64,000 bases of DNA. Source: Cokeromyces recurvatus. Its lineage: Eukaryota > Mucoromycota > Mucoromycetes > Mucorales > Mucoraceae. Position numbers and translations under genes: made by a program. The notes under the pieces were generated by a model. It was not told the DNA's origin. It saw only the letters and a list, made by a program, of their open reading frames with translations, and ran no database searches. Shown here one piece after another: positions 1-11,219 of the stretch (its first letter is position 1; the number at the start of each line of letters is the position of its first letter). The DNA is taken from NCBI RefSeq assembly GCF_025118155.1, contig NW_026251387.1, positions 1,581,501-1,645,500 on the forward strand, read 5' to 3'.

Positions 1-1
1 T

Positions 2-340
2 AAAGGAAAGAAGAGGATGACGAATAGTGTTAAGACAGAGTCAGTAGCGGATGGATTGTTAACGAATTTAGGTGACATTGCTTATCATGAAGTATTGAAA
101 CATGTTGATGATGTCTTTACAGTATCAGAAAAGGAGATTATTCAAGCAATGGAATTGATTTGGGAACGTATGAAACTTTGTATTGAACCCAGTGCTGCTG
201 TAGGTTGTGCTGTTGCTCTTTATAATCAAGATTTCCATGAAAAGATCAAGCAAGAAGGGATTAAACGAATTGGTATTATTCTTTGTGGTGGCAATGTAGA
301 TATTATAAAAGCTACAGAATTATTTCAAAAATACAAATAA
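2..340 (+). CDS. Serine racemase / threonine dehydratase-like PLP enzyme, C-terminal part (5' end outside window)
   Basis: The reading frame is open to the left window edge, so only the C-terminal end is present (about 113 residues). The stretch SVADGLLTNLGD, followed by VDDVFTVSEKEI, WERMKLCIEPSAAVG and a final IILCGGNVDI, matches the C-terminal part of fold-type II PLP enzymes of the serine racemase/threonine dehydratase family. In that family the CGGN segment lies near the cofactor phosphate and the IEPSAAV helix packs in the large domain. The catalytic lysine and most of the PLP pocket lie upstream of the window. An ATG at 17 is internal and not the true start, because the preceding codons remain open and homologous enzymes continue N-terminally. 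Racemase and dehydratase cannot be told apart from this fragment. Confidence 0.8.
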   Translation, partial: KGKKRMTNSVKTESVADGLLTNLGDIAYHEVLKHVDDVFTVSEKEIIQAMELIWERMKLCIEPSAAVGCAVALYNQDFHEKIKQEGIKRIGIILCGGNVDIIKATELFQKYK

Positions 341-657
341 TAATACAAGCCATCTTTTTTTTTTTTTCTAACATCTTAGTACATGTGTATATGAATATAA
401 AAAGACGGGAGAGCGGGGCAGGTGATACTATGTTTTCATTCCTAGTGTATTCCAATATATAGTTTACAAATCTTTCTGCTCCAAATAGAGTGTTCAATAT
501 GACAAAAGAAGGCTAAATATAAAGTAATTCACAAGAGTCTCAATTTACCAGCTCAAATTGCCCTCATATATTATTAAGCATAGCTTTATTTATAAATGAG
601 TGAGTGAGCTACTACTTTAAAGATGCGTTTCCTAAACGTGAAATGAACTCAGATTTA

Positions 658-694
<37 letters not shown>

Positions 695-750
695 TGTTTT
701 TAATATTTTTTTTTTCTAAAGTTAATAAAGTTATATAAAAAAAATTACAG
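341..750. other. Intergenic, serine racemase-like gene to ARL2
   Basis: No coding signal seen. It holds the 3' flank of the upstream gene and the promoter of ARL2. A pure T tract of 33 bases (661-693) lies about 60 bases upstream of the ARL2 start, with further T-rich runs after it. Such poly(dA:dT) tracts commonly exclude nucleosomes at fungal promoters; that role here is inferred. Confidence 0.6.
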
Positions 751-1456
751 ATGGGCTTATTAACTATTTTAAAAAAGAATCGGCAAAATGAAAAAGAAAT
801 GAGAATTTTAATGTTGTAGGTAGTATACTTTGAAATAAATACGTTTTTTTTTAAAAAAAATATTTTTTAATTTAATTAGTTTATAAAAGAGGATTAGATA
901 ATGCTGGTAAAACAACCATTTTGAAACGGATTAATGGTGAATCTATCGACACTATTTCACCAACGCTTGGTTTCAACATTAAAACATTAGATCACGACAA
1001 GTAAGAAAAATAAAATAAATGATTTCAATGTATATACATGAAAAAATTAAAATTAAATTTCCAAATATAATCAATAGTTACAAGTTAAATATTTGGGATG
1101 TAGGAGGTCAGAAATCGATTCGTTCTTATTGGAGAAATTATTTTGAACAAACAGATGGATTAGTCTGGGTTGTAGATTCAGCTGATCGACTTCGTTTGAA
1201 TGACTGTAAACGTGAACTTGAACAACTTTTACAAGAAGAACGTTTAGCAGGTGCAACATTATTAGTATTTGCTAATAAACAAGACATTGCAGGTGCTATG
1301 ACGGAAGAAGAGATAAAAGATGCGCTTGAGTTAGATGCTATCAAAAGTCATCATTGGGCTATATTTGCTTGTAGTGCAGTTTCAGGAAATAATTTATTAA
1401 AAGGCATGGACTGGATTGTTAATGACATTGCATCAAGAATATACATGTTGGATTAA
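751..1456 (+). CDS. ARL2: ADP-ribosylation factor-like GTPase 2 (Arl2/Alp41/Cin4)
   Basis: Three exons reconstruct a full Arl2: 751-815, 890-1000 and 1078-1456. The first encodes MGLLTILKK..., typical of Arl2 N-termini. The first splice joins ATGTT to AGGATTAG, giving the P-loop GLDNAGKT. Exon 2 supplies the switch I region ([12 protein letters not shown]). Exon 3 supplies WDVGGQKS (switch II), NKQD (guanine specificity) and a C-terminal helix, for a total of about 184 residues, the usual family length. Arl2 regulates tubulin-folding cofactors and so microtubule assembly. The gene converges with the Psr1-like phosphatase downstream. Splice sites were chosen because they are GT-AG and restore the conserved frame. 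Confidence 0.93.
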
Positions 1457-1630
1457 AATAAACCTTTATTAAAAAAAAAAGAAAGAAAGAAAGAAAGAAA
1501 GAAAGAAAAGCAAATCTTGTATGTAACGTAGACAATAAAAGCAAGCAGGGAAACCATATAATAGTGTGTATGTATGTGTGTGTGTGTGTGTATATACAAA
1601 TATTATATACATATACATATATTTATATAC

Positions 1631-1661
<31 letters not shown>

Positions 1662-1733
1662 GAAAAGTAAAGTGATATATAAATGAATGTGTACAATTGT
1701 TTACATGTATATATATTTATATACATATATATA
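1457..1733. repeat. Microsatellite-rich spacer between converging genes
   Basis: This short spacer between the ARL2 and Psr1-like stop codons holds a GAAA run (about 1480-1506), a TG run (about 1575-1590), TA runs (about 1590-1645 and 1705-1733) and a second TG run (about 1645-1660). An apparent 85-codon ORF on the minus strand here is low-complexity translation of these repeats. Confidence 0.7.
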
Positions 1734-3087
1734 TTAAAGGGATATATTTAATACTTCAACTACATCATCTACTTTTGAAAGATCTTCAAGGAAAGGAATT
1801 AAATCTATCAATTCTGAATCATGTTGATCATTAAACCAAGTGGAAACAGGAACAGCATTTGAAGGATGAAAGCTATAACTTGCAGGTGTATTATCAAGTA
1901 TAATGACATGCTTTAAATCACGTCCTAACCTTGATAAATCCTAAATAGGAGGATTGTTAATGCCCTTTCATAATATACATATCTATTATATGAATTTACT
2001 TTAATATAAGTTCCTTTATATGGATGGCATGCCTCTCTAAATAATCGATGGTGAATAACTTTATGCAAGTCAAATTTATCCAATACAGGGTCAGCATACT
2101 TGATAGAAAAAAGAAATGAATAAAGAATTTCTATTATTATATCATTTTGTTTACCTTTGAAAGACTAGCAGTAAATATAACAATTTCATATAATTCACCC
2201 ATACGTTTCATAAAAGTATCTACCCCAGGTCTTTTTAGTACAAATACATTATGGTAATAACCATCAATTTCAACTGGTACTACAAAATCTGCTTCTGCAA
2301 CTGACTATGGCAACAAATAAATACATCATTATTTATTAATAGGCGATTGAATAGTTACTAACCTTGAATGAACTATGTATAAGTGTCTCATCGAGGTCTA
2401 ACACAAGACATTTCCTACCACGATGTTCTTCTTCAATTGGGTCTAATAAATAAGTAAACTATATATTAAAAGGAAAAGAAAAAGTTAGAAAGAAAGGTAA
2501 TATAGACAAGTATATATAAACTAAACTATACATTAAAATCATAATCATCAATCGTTTTTTCTTCTTCTTCAATTTCTTCCTCTTCAGATAATACGACTTC
2601 TTTATTGCCCATTTCTTCTTCTGTTAATTGACTCTTTATACTATTTTCATATTCTTCTTTTTGTGGTAGTTGTACATTCTGTTCTAAAGTCGTATGTTGT
2701 AATTCAATTTGACTGTCATGGTCATTTATGGCTTGTTGTTTCTTTTCTTCATTTATTATAATGCTTTCTTTTCTGTCTTCTTCTTCCTTTCTAATCTTGT
2801 CTTCTTTTTTCTCTGTTGATATTATGATGGATGGTGTCTCCTTTTTATTTTTATTTTTATTGGTTTTCTTGAATGTAAAGCATAAAAGAAAAGAAAAGAA
2901 TCCCTTTTTAGGTTTTTTAGTCCATTCCAGTTTATCACCTAAAATAAAAGAAGGTAAACAATTATAATTAATTAAAAATATAGACATGTATATATGCATT
3001 ACTTTTGCGGCCAAGTAGTGAGGAAGGTTTTGAGGTAGTTGCAGAAGACTGAATAATTAGGGTAGATCCTCTATTTGGTTGGCTCAT
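1734..3087 (-). CDS. PSR1: Psr1/Psr2-type plasma-membrane phosphatase (SCP/FCP1-like, HAD superfamily)
   Basis: Six minus-strand exons join in frame: 3087-3003, 2938-2533, 2458-2363, 2304-2155, 2098-2000 and 1940-1734. The C-terminal half is a NIF/SCP phosphatase domain. [18 protein letters not shown] carries the HAD nucleophile motif DxDxT/V. It is followed by [24 protein letters not shown], the [14 protein letters not shown] block, HHRLFREAC and the [16 protein letters not shown] block that holds the second acidic motif. This order closely matches yeast Psr1/Psr2, which act in the sodium stress and general stress response at the plasma membrane. The N-terminal half is a lysine/glutamate-rich linker. 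The start ATG at 3087 is the first in frame. A CTD small phosphatase with another substrate cannot be excluded, so the symbol is by similarity. Confidence 0.87.
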
Positions 3088-3176
3088 TTCAAATAAATAT
3101 ATAAATGTATATAAAAAAAAAAGGAGAAAAGAAATATGTAATAAAGAGATTAAATTTTATTTTGTTATTTGCTGTA

Positions 3177-3227
<51 letters not shown>

Positions 3228-3346
3228 AAAGTTACTGCTTTTTGAAGAAAATTAAAAGGTGTCTTTAGGGTAATGAAAATTCTATTTTCTTCAGGTACAC
3301 ACAAACAGAAAAGAAGGAATTTGGTCCGACCTATTGTTGTTGTTGC

Positions 3347-3385
<39 letters not shown>

Positions 3386-3497
3386 GAGTGAAAGAAAAGG
3401 TTTTAAAAGAGACAGATACGTTTCATTTTTTTTTATACAACTTCTTCTTTTCTTTAACAATATCTATTACTTTTTTCTTTTTTGTAAAAAAAAAAAA
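3088..3497. promoter_or_regulatory. Divergent promoter region, PSR1-like / VCX1, with two long T tracts
   Basis: The two genes diverge from this 410-base interval. It contains a T tract of about 40 bases near 3182-3221 and another near 3350-3382, both much longer than expected by chance. ORFs called across them are poly-F or poly-K artefacts. No specific binding site could be recognised. Confidence 0.5.
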
Positions 3498-4925
3498 ATG
3501 AACAACGAGAATCAGCCTTTGTTGGGAAATCATCGACAAGAAGCAATCACTTTTTGGTCTTCCTTAAAAGTAACGTTATTATCATCTTATATCAATTACT
3601 TTTTGATCTTTGTTCCTATTGCTATTGTGTATTCTATCATGGAGTCATCTCCTACTGTTGTATTTACTTTAAATTTTATTGCAATCATTCCTTTAGCTAG
3701 ACTATTGGGCTTTGGTAAGAATACTGTATATTGATAGAAAATAAAATAAAATGAATGCTTCATTAATATCCTTTATACAGCAACTGAAGAAATTGCTTTG
3801 AGGTCTGGTTCTACTATTGGTGCCTTACTTAATGCTACATTTGGTAACGCGGTTGAATTAATCTTGGGCGTTATTGCTTTAAAAGAAGGCTTGATTCGTG
3901 TCGTTCAAGGTATATAAATAAGAGAATAAAACAAAAATAAAATGAATCACATCTTACGTTTGTATATAGCATCTGTATTAGGCTCTATTTTATCTAATCT
4001 TTTATTGGTAACATGAAAAAAAAATTATTTATACAGTATAAAGCTGATTTTTTTTATATATCATCTATTATATAGGTTCTCGGTTGCTGCTTCTTTTTGG
4101 GTGGCATTACCAGAACAGAACAAAAGTTCAATGTTACAGGTAAGGGGTAGTAGTAGTAGATGAAGAATAAAAACAAAACAAATAAAGTAAAATTAATTTT
4201 ATCTATTATGCTATTACAAATAAAATCAAAACATCGGTTTAAAAGCTGCCCAAACTTCTTGCTCACTTCTTGCATTAACTACATTATCATTGTTAATACC
4301 TGCTGCTTTTATTGCATCCACACCAGATGATGACACAGCTGAAAGTATTCTGGAACTGAGTCGCGGTGTTTCGATCGTTTTGTTGATTGTTTATATTTTA
4401 TATTTATTATTTCAAGTAAGAAATACCATGTTAGACTTGTTTTTAAATAGGATTTAACCTTTCTATTTTATATAGTTAAAGACACATACTTTTCTGGTAA
4501 ATATATATATATGTTTATACATAAAAGATACGAAAAAAAAAACCTCTCATAAAATGATGCTTTTTAGTACGAAGATGAAGAAGATGAAACAGAATTACCT
4601 TCCACATCTCTGTCATTCTCTATTGCAAGGTAACATATAAAGATACATGTTTCAAATTGTTTTATTTTATTATACTCATTTATATTTATAGTTTACTTGT
4701 TATTGCAATTATTGTTTCTGTTCATGCAGAATATCTTGTTGGAGCGTAAATATTCATATTACACATTATGAAGGATCTATTTTATATATTTATCATTTGT
4801 TATAGTATTGAAGGTGTCGTGCAAAAGTGGGGTATAAATGAAACCTTCGTTGGCCTTATTTTACTACCAATTGTCGGAAAGTAAGATAACTTTATATTCA
4901 TATTATCTGTAACACATAACTAATT

Positions 4926-4968
<43 letters not shown>

Positions 4969-5363
4969 TTTTTGGTTATGTATATATTACTAGTGCGGCA
5001 GAACATGTTAGTGCAGTAACATTTGCTATGAAGGACAAAATGAACTTATGTATAGGGATTGCTGTATCCTCTTCTCTTCAAATTGGGTTATTAGTTACGC
5101 CCACTTTAGTCTTGGCTGGTTGGGCTATTAAGCAACCCATGTCTTTATTCTTTGAAGATTTTGAAACTGTCATTCTGTTCGCTAGTGTACTCATAGTAAA
5201 CTATTTAATTGGAGATGGTAGATCAAATTGGCTAGAAGGTGTTTTATTATTGGTAAATATTCTTTATTTTTTTTAAAATAAGTAATGCATATTTATCATT
5301 TCTTTTTCTTTTTTATAGTCATCTTATGTAATTATTAGTATGGCTCTTTATTTGTATCCATAA
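3498..5363 (+). CDS. VCX1: Vacuolar Ca2+/H+ exchanger (CAX family)
   Basis: Eleven exons can be traced: 3498-3714, 3781-3909, 3970-4007, 4076-4139, 4246-about 4413, 4476-4496, 4568-4629, 4692-4745, 4806-4880, 4994-5252 and 5319-5363. They encode a multi-pass membrane protein. Both CAX signature repeats are present: [13 protein letters not shown] in the N-terminal half and [13 protein letters not shown] in the C-terminal half. These supply the metal-binding glutamates. An acidic loop ([10 protein letters not shown]) separates the halves, as in Vcx1. The family uses the vacuolar proton gradient to store Ca2+ (or Mn2+) in the vacuole. Exon 6 is only 21 bases (LKTHTFL). Introns are 40-130 bases, and one of them (4881-4993) holds a TTTA microsatellite. 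The ATG directly follows an A tract. Confidence 0.92.
4924..4972. repeat. TTTA tetranucleotide microsatellite inside a VCX1 intron
   Basis: About twelve TTTA units run through the VCX1 intron between exons 9 and 10. It is a simple length-variable repeat. Confidence 0.85.
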
Positions 5364-7557
5364 TCATATTAGGAGGGAGAGGATATTTGCACATTCAATA
5401 TAAGATTCTCATTGAGATAATTATATTTATTTAGCATATACTTCGATGTAATAAATGATCAATAGTTGTTTAAAAAAAAATACATCTGAAGAGCTGCTTC
5501 AGTTTTATTATTATCAGAGATAGCAAGTTCTTTATTTATACTTCTTTTTCCGCTTTCATATTTAAGAATTTCTTTACTTTTGTTTACAAATGTGAACAGT
5601 ATCCTGTCATGTATAACTAGTAATTATAAGTACTCTTCACTTGATTTTTTGAAAAAAAAAAGTGTATTATATGTTCAAAATTAAGCACTGGTGACTTACA
5701 GTGTTTTGTATTGAAAATCCAAATAAAAATCAACTATAGCATTTATATTGATAATAAAAACTAATATTTATGTTCTGTTCATATTGAGACATTTAGGGGG
5801 GAAGGGGTTTTATTTTTTTTTTAAAAAAAAAGAGTAATGGGGGGCCCAGTATCCGCTGTAAGTGTTACAGCTGTTTGATCAATATGATCAGCTATAATTT
5901 CGTTCTTTGTTAAATGCTTTTTTTTTCTTTTCGCAAATCGCGTTCTTTGTAAAATGGACAAGGATGTACTTGAGTCTTACATATAGATATTTATATACGG
6001 TTTTAAAGTAACGGTATATTAAGAGTGAGTGTGATTTCAGTCTATCCTTGTAATATTTAACATGGTACTCTTAATAAGTTTATAGACGGATTTACATTAT
6101 AAGACTGATCCCCCCTTTTTTTTTTCTCTTTCAAAAGAATACTACTATGGAATGGGAGAGTAGTGACTATATCAGAAGAAAATAGCAACTTTATAGAGTA
6201 AATACTTACATTAATGGAATACAGAAGCCTATTTTTTTTTTTGGAATAGCGTCCAAAACGAAGAATTTGAAACAAATCCTGCTGATGACTCTTCTGTTCC
6301 TGATTTTGTTTCATTAAGTCGTAACAAGAGAGAAATCTATAATGTTAGTGTTTTTCCCGTATATTATCCACAAGTATATGAATAAACGAAAATCTCATTA
6401 TTTGGTTTCAAAAAAAGAAATAACCGACTATATCAAGCACCAATAATTTACTTTATATTTCTGTTACTTGAGATTGATTATCAATCAGGGCATAAATGAA
6501 TATCAAACATTATATGCTTAATTATTTATATATGAATAGGAAACAATCTTCTTTCAACATCTATTCATTCTACTTGTGTTGCCAAGTTTTACCCATTCTT
6601 CCAAAAGATATAAAATAAGGAACCACTGTGTATTCATTTCAAGAAGGAATATGATTTCTTGAAATAAATTTTTTGTACTCGAACTAATCAGCAATCGTTT
6701 ACTACATACTTGGATCGAAGGTCAAAACCTAATGCTATTAAGGCAGCAATTCTGTAGTCAACCAACATCATATAATATATACATGTATATATATATACTA
6801 GGGAACTAGTATTATAAACTGTTTCCTTAGTAAAAAAAAAAAATCAACTATAGAAATTGTAACTCAGTATAGAAGATTATCTCTCACTCTCTTCTAACCA
6901 CAAGTTTACAACCTCTGGTTTTATTGTATTACCATTGTCGTCTAATAAACCCAACTCATTAGAGCTTAGGTGAAGTCAACGGGCATTAGGAAAAACATAC
7001 GACACAAAGATATAGCTGTTAAATCCAGGAAATGCATTCAGTGTGCAGCATAACGTCATATTCAATATCACATCAAGCACTTTCTTACCTTTCCCAATAA
7101 GGATTCCGCTCATACTTTTATTGAAACGATTCATCGACTTTTTTTTTTGTGATACTATATACATTTCTCTTGCTCAAGCATGTGGAATAAAAATACTAAA
7201 TTCTTAATAATATCCATCTAAAATGTATTCTGGATTGCTGTAACATCCTCAGCTCTTTAACCTCAAGAAGAGGATTATTACAGAAAATGAGTTAAATTGT
7301 TTCAAATATTAGCTACTTTATCAAGAAAAAAAAATTATGGAGATTAGCACTTTAATGGCGTCGTGAAACATGGGAGACTGTTCTATGATAAAATGACCCA
7401 AGGTGAATATATGAAAGCTGTTGCAAAATCAGGTCGTATATGACAAAAAAGAAAAAAAAAGCTGAATATATTAAAACCCATCTTTTCTATAATTAAATGA
7501 CCATAACACATATATCCAATATCATGATGGGTCATAATATAATAAATCTATTCAGGA
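5364..7557. other. Long gene-poor interval
   Basis: No gene recognised. Short ORFs on both strands lack family motifs, are interrupted by A/T runs and have no convincing splice structure. It holds the 3' flank of VCX1, short poly(A)/poly(T) runs and a small TA-rich patch near 6775-6800. It merges into the decayed LINE fragment that follows, so it may itself be old transposon-derived sequence; that is inference. Confidence 0.5.
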
Positions 7558-7560
7558 TAG

Positions 7561-8545
7561 CTTCTACCTGAACAACTACTATATTTAGAACCTTACAGTA
7601 CTAATACTCCAATAGACAACGATCACCTTTCTCTCACCATCAGTGATTGCCCAATTATACTAGATAATGTCCAATTTGTCATACAACACCTACTAACAAA
7701 AGTTGCATCTGGAATTGATCGCATTTAATATGAAATAATCTCTCCTATAGTTGACCTTCTTGCTCCTACTCTTTTATTCCTATTTACACCTCTATTAGCA
7801 ATGATTTTACATCCTATTATTATGGAACGTGGCTCTCCAAATTATCTAAGTTCATCTAACAATAGTATTTAAGAACTTGGGTTTTATTCTGTACTTACAG
7901 AGAACTGAGAGTTCATCACTTGATATGACCCAAGATAGTTTTCATGAAACTTGAAGTACGCTTGACCCAACTTTTTTTTTTTTATAAGATCCAACTCGAA
8001 ATACTTTTGAATAATAATAGTAATGATAATACAATACTTCACCATAGAGTTTTCTCCCGGACTAGTAAACTCTAAGGTTTGACCCCTTTTGCATGCTACA
8101 TGTATATTAACCATAATTCCAACTATTTTACGCTCATCATTAATTACTATAACAACAATTGACATAAGAAAAAAAAAGAAGAAGAAGAAAGGCTCTGGAT
8201 TCTTTTTATATCATATGCTAGTCATGTTGTTATAGTTGCTGCATCTGATAAACTGGACTCTTTGTTGGCATCCTATGAAATCCTTAGACTGTTGATAGAA
8301 ACCGAGTAAATATGTTATCCTTGATCCCTCAGAGAACAATAAGGACATATCTATTTTATAGAGTAACTCTGTTTCCCAACAATAACATTGGTTTTCATAC
8401 TTGAGTGTTCCTATTAAACTGGTAGAAGCCTTGTTGGTCACTTTACAACTTGTACAAAATAATGTCAACAAAGTGCTACGAATAATGAATCAATTTTTAT
8501 CTACTTGTATCAATCTCTAAAGTTTTAATCGTCCACTACATCCTG
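7561..8545 (+). pseudogene. Decayed LINE (non-LTR retrotransposon) reverse transcriptase remnant
   Basis: Conceptual translation at 7561-7872 reads through one stop. It gives a segment ending in KVASGIDRI-stop-YEIISPIVDLL, then a hydrophobic LLFLFTPLL. This resembles the reverse-transcriptase block written K(x)PGxDGIPYE in LINE elements. Further on, at about 8190-8290, SHVVIVAASDKLDSLLASYEI resembles the region around the catalytic YADD box. The aspartates are lost (YASHVV), which would abolish catalysis. Between these, about 7920-8160 gives weak similarity to the central palm region. Several stops and frameshifts separate the pieces. No 5' end, endonuclease domain or target-site duplication was found. 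Confidence is moderate because each piece is short. Confidence 0.42.
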
Positions 8546-9385
8546 AATAGCAGCTATTGGGAGGGGAGGGGGGAGTTAGTATCGAAAAAAAAGAAAAAGA
8601 AAAAGCTAATAAAATGATGCTTTTCATGACTGTCATTTAATCTGCTAATAGGTCTGTTTAGGATATGAATTATAATTTTTGTTTCGAAAGGGATTTCCAT
8701 ATTATAATTCTACTTCCTTTTGCGTGCAGTATCGTTGTTAACATGTGTGACTTTAGTGACATCCTTTAGTATCATAGTTTTTCTTGCAAAAAGAGAAAAA
8801 AAAAGCCTTTGACAATGTCTATGTTGTATTCTCTACTAGGCCTTTTTTATATACTTTTTAAATTGGTTTGAACATAAAATACTCATGCTCAATTTTGGAA
8901 GTAGAAATAAAATCAATCACAAAATCCAATATCAAAAATGTTAATCTTCGTTCACAGCTTTAAGAACCGCAAAAAAAAAAAAAAAAGAAAAAGAAAGAGT
9001 TAGGTCGCATGTTAAGAAGAAAACAAATAAGCAGAAAAATATTTTATTATTCGCAAGTCAAAAATAGTTGGATAATGAATCCAAGTCAAATTTGAAAATT
9101 TAAAAATATCATCAGTTAATGCGGTGCCCGCATAGCACAAGTTGACTCCCATAAATTTCTCACGTAATAGATACATTAACCCATTTTCAATCAAGAAATA
9201 AACTGTAGATCACGCATCATTCAGAATTTGGACATGTTACACATTAACAAAATAAGAAAAAAGGAACTAAAAAAAAAAAAAAAAGTCTGATGCTTCTTTC
9301 CTTTTTTTTTAACTTGTCTTTTTTCCTTTTTTTTTTTTCTAATAACAAAAAAATAAACCCCCCCTCTTTTGTGTATAATATAAAT
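8546..9385. other. Intergenic, upstream of the unrecognised six-exon gene
   Basis: No coding signal. It contains several A/T runs (about 8970-8985 and 9270-9284) and a T-rich stretch ending at the ATG at 9386. It probably includes the promoter of the downstream gene. Confidence 0.45.
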
Positions 9386-10550
9386 ATGACATTGAAAACT
9401 CAACATACTAGAAAGAATCATCGAGTCTACAGATCACCTTCAAAGAATGATCCAGATAATGTCAGTTCTTATGCAAAAAGGTCATCTAATGTTATAGTGA
9501 ATAAAGAAAAAGAAAATTCAAAAGTAGAAGATGATTCTACTGGGACGATGATGATGATAGATGCTGAAGATAAAGAAGCAAGTACTATATTAATGGCTTT
9601 AGCAGAACATGCACATAGACTTCGAAACAGTTACAATTATCATCAGTCAGATGCTATCAATGATAATCATAAAGAGAATGTTTGTATATATATATATATA
9701 TAATTCTAGTATATATATGTGTGTGTGTTATTGGGGGGTTTTTTTATATATATTTATAAACAGTTGTGTTATAGTTAAAGAGAAAAGATCATTCAATGTC
9801 TATTAAAACTCTATTAGGTAAGCACAAATAAACAAACAAACATGAAAATGCAATACATGCATATGATATGTTGAACTTAACAATATACATGTATGACATA
9901 TACAGATAATGGAACCACTAGTCAATATAAAGCACATGTAAGATACATACATACATACATACACACATACATACATTTATACATATTTATTATTTTCATA
10001 TATATATCAAGTGTAGTAGTTTACTTTCATTAACAGGTGGTATATCGAAAATATCTTATTTTGAATCAAAAAGAAAAGGATATCAGAGTAAATACTACAT
10101 AACCGTGTATTATATGAATAAAAAAAAAAATACTAAATTTCTATATTATGTAATAGTTTGTCTTACACAAAGAAACTCATCAAATAAGCCGATTTATCGT
10201 AATATAAAAAATGAAGATAACAAAAAATCCATATTTCAATATCCAGCAACAATAAATACATTAATCACGGATTATAGTGTATTACAGCCAAAAAGGAATA
10301 CAATGCATATTCGTATTAGTTACCATATTCATGCTCATAAATGCTCATTATTGTTATCACATTCAACTGCTCCACCAGTAAGTCATAAATCTATTACTTT
10401 TATTTACAGTCTTATTTATATATATTTTACTCTTAGTATAATTATAGTCAATATGAAGCATCAGAGACAAAACAGCATCCCTATCCTAGTGCATTTCGAT
10501 TAATTCATGCACCTTATGATAATACGAATGATAAACCATCAATGGAATAA
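9386..10550 (+). CDS. Unrecognised 238-residue protein, six exons
   Basis: I do not recognise the family. Six exons can be joined in one frame: 9386-9679, 9781-9817, 9906-9937, 10037-10087, 10189-10377 and 10437-10550, all with GT-AG borders. The N-terminal part is polar and basic (THRKNHRVYRSPSKND), then an acidic stretch with DAEDKEASTILMALAEHAHRLR, a likely amphipathic helix. A short MSIKTLL segment follows. The C-terminal half (about residues 139-238) has conserved-looking ordered sequence such as YSVLQPKRNTMHIRISYHIHAHK and ends SAFRLIHAPYDNTNDKPSME. No membrane segment or signal peptide is seen. The consistent phase across five introns is the main evidence that it is real. A nuclear or regulatory role is only a guess from composition. 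Confidence 0.6.
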
Positions 10551-10693
10551 TAATAAGAATAATCAAAAGGCCAACAAGAGGCTTTGAAATGAATTTTATA
10601 TATGCTTATTTAGGTTTATTAATGTACGCTATACGTAATGTTTTAAAATAAAGCAAGGATATTATTTATCTGACATGTGTATAAAAGAAGTAC

Positions 10694-11219
10694 ATGCATC
10701 CCTTTTTATTTATTTATTTATTTATTTATCATTGTATGCTGTGTTTATTGATAATCGTGTTTTTATCTCTCTTTATAATGACTGGTTCTTTATTCCCTTT
10801 GCATAAACATTTATATCAAGTTCAATCACCTGTTAATGAATCTGAAATACTAACCTCATTCACATCAAGCAACAATAATAATTCAGATACAATATGTGGT
10901 GAGGCTTCCTTATCATGCATTGCCTTTGTCTCTTATGATTCATCTATTCCTGTAAGATGTGGTGTTTTAACTGAGGCGCCTTTATGTATACGATTTGATT
11001 CAAAGACACAGAAATTAAAATGTGATACTTTTTGTGATACGGATGGGTAAAATAAATATTTACATACATGTTAGTATTCTTTTTACTCACTTATACTTTA
11101 ATAGCAGCGGAAGAATATGTATGAAGGCATTTAAATCTTGTTGCTCAAATAGTTTACATGGCTGTGTATCATCAAAACCTAGAAATATTAAACTGTATAA
11201 AAATTCTCCTTGGAAATAA
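10694..11219 (+). CDS. Small cysteine-rich, probably secreted protein
   Basis: Two exons, 10694-11046 and 11105-11219, join in frame (GAT GG + C AGC). The product begins with a long hydrophobic segment that includes LCLLIIVFLSLFI and can act as a signal peptide or signal anchor. A second ATG at 10736 gives a more typical length; the first ATG reads through a TTTA microsatellite. The remainder has about ten cysteines: single cysteines spaced as CGEASLSC, RCG...LC, CDTFC, then IC and a CC pair with a final C. It carries no tryptophan-rich or enzymatic motif. Such a layout suits disulfide-bonded secreted or wall-associated proteins. No family is recognised. The gene stands alone between non-coding intervals. 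Confidence 0.55.
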
